Positions 58,472-64,000 of a stretch of 64,000 nucleotides of DNA are shown piece after piece. The notes under the pieces were generated by a model. The model was not told where the DNA came from. It searched no databases and was given only the letters and a program-made list of their open reading frames with translations. The DNA comes from Bacillota bacterium (GTDB lineage Bacteria > Bacillota > Clostridia > Lachnospirales > Lachnospiraceae). Location of the stretch: NCBI GenBank assembly GCA_023414355.1, contig JAEZOB010000020.1, forward strand, positions 1 to 64,000, read 5' to 3'. The first letter of the stretch is position 1; each line of letters starts with the position of its first letter. Made by a program: the position numbers and the translations under genes.

Positions 58472-60919
58472 GTGGAACTTGCGACTATGCCGGTAAATAC
58501 TTCTCCTAAGGAGACTGCTCCGAAAGAGCAGAGCAAGGAATTTTTTAACGGTTTCGGAGGTTTTACAGAGGATGGACGAGAGTATGAGATCCTTCTGGAG
58601 GGGAACAATCGACCTCCTGCACCATGGATCAATGTAATCGCGAATAAAAGCTTTGGATTTCAGATATCAGAGGCAGGGGCCGGTTTTACCTGGAGCACGA
58701 ACAGCAGGGAAAATAAACTGACCTCCTGGTCCAATGATCCTGTGACAGACAAGGCCTCCGAGGCAATCTATATCCTGGATGAGGTCTCAGGAGAAGTGAT
58801 GACCCCTGTCTCACTTGGGAGAATGGATCGGGGAACCTATGTCGTCAGACATGGCTTCGGCTATTCCCGCTTTCTACATGAGGAGGAGGGCTTAAGTCAG
58901 GAAATGACTGTATTTACACCACTACAGGATCCTTTGAAGCTCTGGATGGTTAAGCTGACGAATCATTCTGACCAGCTTCGGTATCTGAGACTCACCTGTT
59001 ATGTAGAATGGGTATTGGGGACGCAGAGAGAGCATACCAACCCTTATATAAGAACCTCCTTTGATGGGGCACAGCAGTGTCTTTGCGCCAATAATATCTA
59101 TACGATGAGTTTTGAAAAAAGCACTGCTTTTCTCTTCTCAAATGAAGCAATCATCGGATATACCGGAGATCGGAATGAATTTCTGGGACAGAGGGGTAGC
59201 ATCACCGAGCCTTGGGGAGCACAGATGCGGCTTTCTGAGAATGTCGGAGTCTGTCTTGACCCTTGCGGAGCTGTTCAGATCTCTGTGGCGATACCGACCG
59301 GAGAGAGCAGGACAATCCTATTTGGTCTCGGAGCATGTGCTGACGGAGCAGAGCGTTTTAAGCTTCGGAGCAAATATTCTGATGTAGCTATGGCTGAACG
59401 GGAGCTCGAAGAGGTAAAGGCTTACTGGAACAGGATGCTGGGCTCAGTGCAGGTTAAGACAAAGGATAAGGCAGTGGACTATCTGGTGAATGGCTGGTTA
59501 CTTTATCAGACCGTATCCTGCCGTATCAATGCCAGAGCAGCCTTCTATCAATGCGGCGGAGCTTATGGATATCGGGATCAGCTTCAGGATACTCTGGCGC
59601 TTGTACTCACGGAACCGCAAGCGCTTCGGAAACAGATACTGATCGCTTGCAGCAGGCAGTTTGAGGAAGGTGATGTGCAGCATTGGTGGCATCCGCCCAT
59701 GGGAATAGGAGTCAGGACGAGAATCTCTGACGATCTCCTCTGGCTGCCCTATTGTGTAGCAGCTTATATCCGAAGTACAGGAGACAGGAGCATATTAGGG
59801 GAAACAGTCCCCTATATCAAGGGCCCAATTCTTGAGGATGGGCAGCATGATCTGATGTTTATCCCGGAAGTTTCCGAGCTTTATGAAAATGTATTTACGC
59901 ACTGCAGGAAGGCGATAGACAGAACAATTTTAGGGGTTCATGGCCTTCCCCTGATGGGAGGCGGAGACTGGAATGACGGTATGGATAAGGTGGGCATTGG
60001 AGGAAAGGGCGAAAGTGTCTGGCTTGCATGGTTTTTCTATACCTTGCTTGGCGACTTTATTCCTCTGTGCAGGGAAATGCGTGAGCACACCTATGCTGAT
60101 GAGCTGCAGAAGAAGCGGGATGCTCTGATTGTCAGTATCGAAGAACATGCCTGGGATGGTGAATGGTATCTGAGGGCATTTTATGATGATGGTGCGAAGC
60201 TTGGTACAAAAGACAGCGACGAATGCAGAATTGATTCGATCAGCCAATCCTGGAGTGTAATCTCAGGAGGAGCCGACCAGACAAGGGCAAAGACTGCCAT
60301 GCAGTCGGCATGGCGCTACCTTGTCAGAGAAGAGGAAGCACTTTCATTGCTTCTTTATCCACCCTTTGATAAGACGGAGAAGAATCCCGGCTATATCAAA
60401 AATTATATCCCGGGGATTCGTGAAAACGGCGGACAATATACCCATGCTGCAGTCTGGCTTGCCATAGCGACAGCCATGCTGAAGGACTGCAACATGGCAC
60501 ATACGCTCTTTTCCATACTCAATCCCATCCATATTACGCATAATAAAAAGGATGCGTTTCGTTATGAGAAGGAACCTTATGTCATGATCGCCGATATATC
60601 CCTCAGTCCTCCCTACACAGGAAGAGGCGGCTGGAGTTGGTACACCGGCTCAGCCGGTTGGATGTATCAAGGCCTATTGTTCTGGTTTTTGGGATTTCGC
60701 AAAGAAAAAGATGAGCTGCTTCTCGACCCGGCAACACCGGCAAGCTTCGGTGATTATATCATCAACTATCGTTACGGCACCGCCGAGTACGAAATCCGGG
60801 TAGAAAGCCGCAGTAAGGGAAAGCTCACTACAGAAGCTATATCAGTCGATGGAGTTAATCATCCGGGCAACCGGATAAAGCTGATCGACGATGGGAAGAA
60901 ACACATCGTGATCGTGTAA
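58472..60919 (+). CDS. Cyclic beta-1,2-glucan synthase, C-terminal GH94 polypeptide
   Basis: 815 residues from GTG 58472, 8 nt after AGGAGG; the longer open frame from 58349 runs through the repeats. The start FFNGFGGFTEDGREYEI and PPAPWINVIANKSFGFQISE, TWSTNSRENKLTSWSNDPV match the C-terminal half of NdvB/ChvB. The catalytic GH94 (alpha/alpha)6 domain follows: GYRDQLQDTLAL, HWWHPPMGIGVRTRISDDLLW, and GGGDWNDGMDKVG with the general-acid Asp. GH94 in these synthases trims chains by phosphorolysis and sets ring size. Together with the preceding 2064 residues it equals a single-chain synthase (~2,800-2,880). Confidence 0.88.
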   Translation: MELATMPVNTSPKETAPKEQSKEFFNGFGGFTEDGREYEILLEGNNRPPAPWINVIANKSFGFQISEAGAGFTWSTNSRENKLTSWSNDPVTDKASEAIYILDEVSGEVMTPVSLGRMDRGTYVVRHGFGYSRFLHEEEGLSQEMTVFTPLQDPLKLWMVKLTNHSDQLRYLRLTCYVEWVLGTQREHTNPYIRTSFDGAQQCLCANNIYTMSFEKSTAFLFSNEAIIGYTGDRNEFLGQRGSITEPWGAQMRLSENVGVCLDPCGAVQISVAIPTGESRTILFGLGACADGAERFKLRSKYSDVAMAERELEEVKAYWNRMLGSVQVKTKDKAVDYLVNGWLLYQTVSCRINARAAFYQCGGAYGYRDQLQDTLALVLTEPQALRKQILIACSRQFEEGDVQHWWHPPMGIGVRTRISDDLLWLPYCVAAYIRSTGDRSILGETVPYIKGPILEDGQHDLMFIPEVSELYENVFTHCRKAIDRTILGVHGLPLMGGGDWNDGMDKVGIGGKGESVWLAWFFYTLLGDFIPLCREMREHTYADELQKKRDALIVSIEEHAWDGEWYLRAFYDDGAKLGTKDSDECRIDSISQSWSVISGGADQTRAKTAMQSAWRYLVREEEALSLLLYPPFDKTEKNPGYIKNYIPGIRENGGQYTHAAVWLAIATAMLKDCNMAHTLFSILNPIHITHNKKDAFRYEKEPYVMIADISLSPPYTGRGGWSWYTGSAGWMYQGLLFWFLGFRKEKDELLLDPATPASFGDYIINYRYGTAEYEIRVESRSKGKLTTEAISVDGVNHPGNRIKLIDDGKKHIVIV

Positions 60920-61108
60920 AACGTATGGTAAATAGCATGAGTTGAGGTGCTTATAGGCAAAAATCAAGTTGATTCAAGATGTAATAAGTGGTTTTCAAAG
61001 CCCCTTGCGTTCTTTCACTAATATCTTGGTCTAGGACTAGGGGCAATCGGGCTATCAGGGTAACTGAATTAATTTATGTGTCGAGATCTATTATTTTTTT
61101 GTTCGAGA

Positions 61109-61397
61109 GGCTACCGTACGAAATTGTGTGGCGCCTCATTCGATTAAAGTGTTTATCACAACAATAACTAAAAGGAATAGTTTGTGAAGGATTACTCCAT
61201 AAGGAGACCGTTTGCCGCCATCGGTACTTAGGTTGTGGCAGTGCATTTCTGCCAAAACCTTATGTACCGCTATGAGCGGCAACCGAGTGAGAACGTGTCT
61301 CCGTTGGGGTAATTCTTCGCACGCTATTATCATAACTTGTAGTGTGATAAACACCACAAGCATAAAAAAGGGCGCCGCACAATTTCGCACGGCAGCC
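61109..61397. repeat. 289-bp fold-back element
   Basis: Terminal inverted repeats of 27 bp (left 61109-61135, right 61371-61397; core CGTACGAAATTGTGTGGCGCC versus CGTGCGAAATTGTGCGGCGCC on the opposite strand). Nested inner arms (GTGTTTATCAC/GTGATAAACAC, ATTACTCC/GGGGTAAT, GGAGAC/GTCTCC, TTGCCGC/GCGGCAA, CGGTAC/GTACCG) lead to an apex GGCAG-tgcattt-CTGCC. The whole element folds into one long interrupted hairpin. It fills most of the 503-bp gap between the GH94 gene and convergent parC; no other feature was seen there. Confidence 0.75.
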
Positions 61398-61422
61398 CAT
61401 TGAACTAGAATTTATTTAGGTG

Positions 61423-63669
61423 TTACAGGGTGGCCTTCTGTCCTTTGTCCCCACGCTTACGCATACGGACCTTCTTGGCACTTAAGGCTTTGTCACCACA
61501 CTGGAAGGTATCCGTGTTCTGATTTAAAGCGGTAGCGAAGGCTAATGCATCATTTTTCTCAAGCGTAATTGCTTTTACACCACGGCTGGTCTTCTTCAGC
61601 TCACTTACCTCAGAGAGAGGGAAGCCGAGGGATAAGCCCTTCTCTGTCAGGAGGATTACCTTTAAATTGCCTGCAAGGACTTCATGTGCCGATAGCAGAT
61701 TGATCGCTACAATTTCATCCTTGTCCTCCAGCTTGGTGGAGACGATCTGGGAACGATTTGTCTCAAATTCTACACCGGATACCTGTTTGATAAAGCCTGC
61801 CTTCGTGGTAAAGAGTAACTGAGATTCATACAGCTGTTCGAAGGAGGTATAAAGGACAGCATTTTCCTTGCCCAACTTACACAGATTATGGATCAGAATA
61901 CCCTTATCCTTGAATTTGCATCGAGGAATCGCTTCTGCTTTGACCTGATACATATTCCCTTCTGCGGTGAAAACACACAATCGGTCATTGTTCTTCATCA
62001 GGATCACATAGACGAATTCCTTTAGGTTATCCTCGGAGGCTCTGGAATAGCTGACCGCATCGATGGATTTGGTATAACCGAAACGGTCGATCAGGATATA
62101 AATATCCTCAATCTTAACCTCCTCCACATAATCGGAAATCGTTGCATTGGCAAGTACGGTTCTTCTGTCTTTGTGGAAGACTTTTTTATACTCCCTGAGA
62201 CGTCCCTTGATTACCTTGTAAAGCTCCTTTGTATCTCCTAGGATCTTCTGATATTCCTTGATAGAGTTTTTCAGAGAGTCGTTCTCCTCATGAAGCTTTA
62301 AGATTTCAAGACCGATCAATTTGCTTAACTGCATCGCGAGGATAGCATCTGCCTGACGTTCTGTGAAATCCAGCTTGGAGGCATCTTTTTTGGATTGCTC
62401 TGATTTGAAACGGATCTCCTCTGTGTTACCCTCCATGAGACAAGCCTTTGCCTGCTTTACGGAGGAGCTGCCTCGCAGGATCTCTATAATCAGGTCTATG
62501 ACATCGGTTGCTTTGATAAGACCGCCGACAATCTCCAGACGTTTGAGGGCTTTATCCAGCAGGTACTCGTATTCCTTGGTATAAAGCTCTACCTGGAAAT
62601 TCACGAATTCACTCAGAATGTTCTTTAGGTTAAAGACGATTGGCTGCTGGTCCTTAACAGCCAGAAGATTAGCGGTATAGGTATCCTCCATGCAGGTCTT
62701 CTTATAAAGACCGTTCAGCAGATTATCCAGATCGCGATCCTTCTTAACCTCGATTACGATGCGGATCCCTTCCTTGGAGGATTCATCACGCACATCATAA
62801 ATCTCATCGAATACCTTATCCTTAATCAAAGCAGCGAGGTTCTCGACCAGCTTTGTCTTGTTACCGGCGATGGTGTAAGGTATTTCTGTAATCACAATAT
62901 TCTTACGGCCTGAATCGCCGTTTTCTATCTCGACCTTGGAGCGAATTCTGATTTTACCTTCTCCGGTTTCGTACAGTGCCGGAAGATCATCCTGGTTGGT
63001 GATAATGCCTCCTGTCGGGAAGTCGGGAGCGGGGATGTAATCCATCAGCTTCCTGACCGTGATATTCGGATTATCCATATAGGCGATGACGCCGTCAATC
63101 ACCTCATCCGGATTGTGGGGAGGGATATTGGTTGCCATACCTACCGCGATACCGGTAGTTCCGTTGATCAGAAGGTTTGGTATCATTGCAGGGAGTACGA
63201 CAGGTTCCTTCTCGCTGTCATCGAAGTTTGGAACAAAGTCTATCAGTCCTTTCTCCAAATGATCTAAGAGAGCCATGGAGCCGGGGGAGAGTCTTGCCTC
63301 GGTATAACGCATTGCGGCAGCACTATCACCATCGATGGAGCCGAAGTTACCATGTCCATCAACCAAAGGGACCATCAGGGAGAAATCCTCCGTCATGCGT
63401 ACCAGTGCTTCGTAGATGGAGCTGTCTCCGTGAGGATGATATTTACCCATGGTATCACCGACGATACGGGCACTTTTTCTATGTGGTTTATTGGGATCCA
63501 GTCCCAATTCAATCATGGAATACAGAATTCTTCTTTGTACCGGCTTCAAACCGTCGCGGATATCAGGTAAAGCACGGGCGATAATAACACTCATGGCATA
63601 GTCCCGATAACTGGTTTTCATTTCCTCGGAAAAGTCCATCTGAATGATCTGATCAGTATTTTTCTTCAT
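61423..63669 (-). CDS. parC: DNA topoisomerase IV subunit A
   Basis: Cleavage/religation subunit of topoisomerase IV (chromosome decatenation). 748 residues from ATG 63669, with ACGGAGG 5 nt upstream; the ATG at 63693 lacks a site. QRRILYSMIELGLDPNKPHRKSARIVGDTMGKYHPHGDSSIYEALVRM region with the quinolone-pocket SARIVGD and HPHGD, catalytic Tyr in MRYTEARL, GMATNIPPHNPDE, then a beta-pinwheel C-terminal domain (SRGVKAITLEKND). Called parC, not gyrA, because of its length and the parE end just upstream. Confidence 0.9.
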   Translation of the reverse strand: MKKNTDQIIQMDFSEEMKTSYRDYAMSVIIARALPDIRDGLKPVQRRILYSMIELGLDPNKPHRKSARIVGDTMGKYHPHGDSSIYEALVRMTEDFSLMVPLVDGHGNFGSIDGDSAAAMRYTEARLSPGSMALLDHLEKGLIDFVPNFDDSEKEPVVLPAMIPNLLINGTTGIAVGMATNIPPHNPDEVIDGVIAYMDNPNITVRKLMDYIPAPDFPTGGIITNQDDLPALYETGEGKIRIRSKVEIENGDSGRKNIVITEIPYTIAGNKTKLVENLAALIKDKVFDEIYDVRDESSKEGIRIVIEVKKDRDLDNLLNGLYKKTCMEDTYTANLLAVKDQQPIVFNLKNILSEFVNFQVELYTKEYEYLLDKALKRLEIVGGLIKATDVIDLIIEILRGSSSVKQAKACLMEGNTEEIRFKSEQSKKDASKLDFTERQADAILAMQLSKLIGLEILKLHEENDSLKNSIKEYQKILGDTKELYKVIKGRLREYKKVFHKDRRTVLANATISDYVEEVKIEDIYILIDRFGYTKSIDAVSYSRASEDNLKEFVYVILMKNNDRLCVFTAEGNMYQVKAEAIPRCKFKDKGILIHNLCKLGKENAVLYTSFEQLYESQLLFTTKAGFIKQVSGVEFETNRSQIVSTKLEDKDEIVAINLLSAHEVLAGNLKVILLTEKGLSLGFPLSEVSELKKTSRGVKAITLEKNDALAFATALNQNTDTFQCGDKALSAKKVRMRKRGDKGQKATL

Positions 63670-63687
63670 TGTAACCTCCGTAAATCT

Positions 63688-63737
63688 TGACATATTTTAT
63701 GTCAGAAGTTCGTACCGAGGATGTCGCAGATACGAAC
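63688..63737. promoter_or_regulatory. Two inverted repeats in the parE-parC gap
   Basis: TGACATA-TTT-TATGTCA (63688-63704) is a perfect 7-3-7 palindrome just before parC, and GTTCGTA...TACGAAC (63708-63737) forms a 7-bp stem with a 16-nt loop. No T-run follows. They may be an operator or mRNA-processing structure in the parEC operon. Confidence 0.4.
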
Positions 63738-63769
63738 TTTAAGATAATTCTGGTTCTTTCAGATTTATT

Positions 63770-64000
63770 TTAGATATCTACCTTCGCATATCTTGCTTCT
63801 TCCATAATAAAGCTTCTTCGCGGAGGAACATTGCTGCTCATCAGCATGGTTGTGATTTCATCTGCTTCGACGGTATCACTGATAGAGATCTGAGCCAGAA
63901 TGCGGGTTTCGGGATCTAGCGTGGTTTCCCAAAGCTGATGGGCATCCATCTCTCCAAGACCTTTATAGCGTTGGAGACTCAGGATTTTATTGCCGTCCTT
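63770..64000 (-). CDS. parE: DNA topoisomerase IV subunit B, C-terminal part (cut by the window edge)
   Basis: The last 76 codons of a minus-strand gene reaching the window end, stop TAA at 63770-63772. The translation contains ILSLQRYKGLGEMDAHQLWE and TLDPETRILAQISI, the conserved C-terminal block of GyrB/ParE, ending RRSFIMEEARYAKVDI. ParE is the ATPase partner of ParC; the parE-parC order with a ~100-bp gap is standard. GyrB is the alternative, but adjacency to parC favours ParE. Confidence 0.88.
   Translation of the reverse strand, partial: KDGNKILSLQRYKGLGEMDAHQLWETTLDPETRILAQISISDTVEADEITTMLMSSNVPPRRSFIMEEARYAKVDI

Noticed and set aside
61109..61397. IS or transposon with coding capacity
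   Set aside because: No transposase frame; only short fortuitous frames inside the arms and no clear target-site duplication.

Overview
The window looks like chromosomal DNA of an anaerobic, low-to-mid GC Firmicute, most likely a Lachnospiraceae/Clostridia member. The basis is strong AGGAGG ribosome binding sites, TTGACA/TATAAT promoters, clostridial family versions (class II GalT, YfbR-type HD nucleotidase, AlkZ-related protein, SemiSWEET-like protein), and a cyclic-glucan synthase of the large GT84/GH94 type. No rRNA, tRNA, CRISPR array, prophage or transposase was recognised.

Layout. 0.3-13.7 kb: a secreted stalk-domain protein, a 53-residue Asn/Ser-rich mini-gene, a cre-controlled galM-asparaginase unit, a secreted DUF2680 protein, a GH3 beta-glucosidase divergent from an AraC regulator, a decayed MATE gene next to an intact one, and two more AraC regulators. 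13.7-20.6 kb: a flavin-based extracellular electron transfer (FLEET-like) locus. It encodes an Ndh2-DoxX fusion, a polyprenyl diphosphate synthase, a UbiA/MenA prenyltransferase, a duplicated PplA-like lipoprotein and an ApbE flavin transferase, and is preceded by a near-perfect Rex operator. 20.7-26.7 kb: Lrp and ArsR-type regulators, then the Leloir genes galK-galE-galT. 26.7-39.3 kb: housekeeping genes (aroK, msrC, comEC-like hydrolase, thpR, DUF188, uvrB, uvrA, yfbR, aldo/keto reductase, XRE-DUF5680, AlkZ-related). 39.7-49.3 kb: a secreted protein, an ABC exporter with its own TetR, a membrane protein/XRE/lipoprotein operon, a HAD phosphatase, a staygreen homologue, and a WYL regulator divergent from an S51 peptidase. 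49.4-60.9 kb: guaA, a degenerate HPt-like protein, and a cyclic beta-1,2-glucan synthase split into two polypeptides. 61.4-64.0 kb: topoisomerase IV parC and the 3' end of parE, on the minus strand.

The intergenic DNA is unusually structured. (i) Three full copies and one partial copy of a ~103-115 bp palindromic element fold as a four-way junction with three hairpins. (ii) Two long fold-back elements (289 and ~339 bp) and a shorter relative sit in the gaps between convergent genes. (iii) Five degenerate short tandem arrays begin at the stop codon of the upstream gene (galE, uvrB, uvrA, the AlkZ-related gene, the glucan synthase). 

Most notable functional inferences: the Rex-regulated electron-transfer locus, in which Ndh2 itself carries two DAxSSAT motifs resembling ApbE flavinylation sites; the split glucan synthase with a 47-bp hairpin/Shine-Dalgarno repeat at the break; the junction-forming repeat family; and a staygreen (Mg-dechelatase family) homologue in a presumably non-photosynthetic anaerobe. 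All functions are inferred from sequence read by eye; no searches were run.
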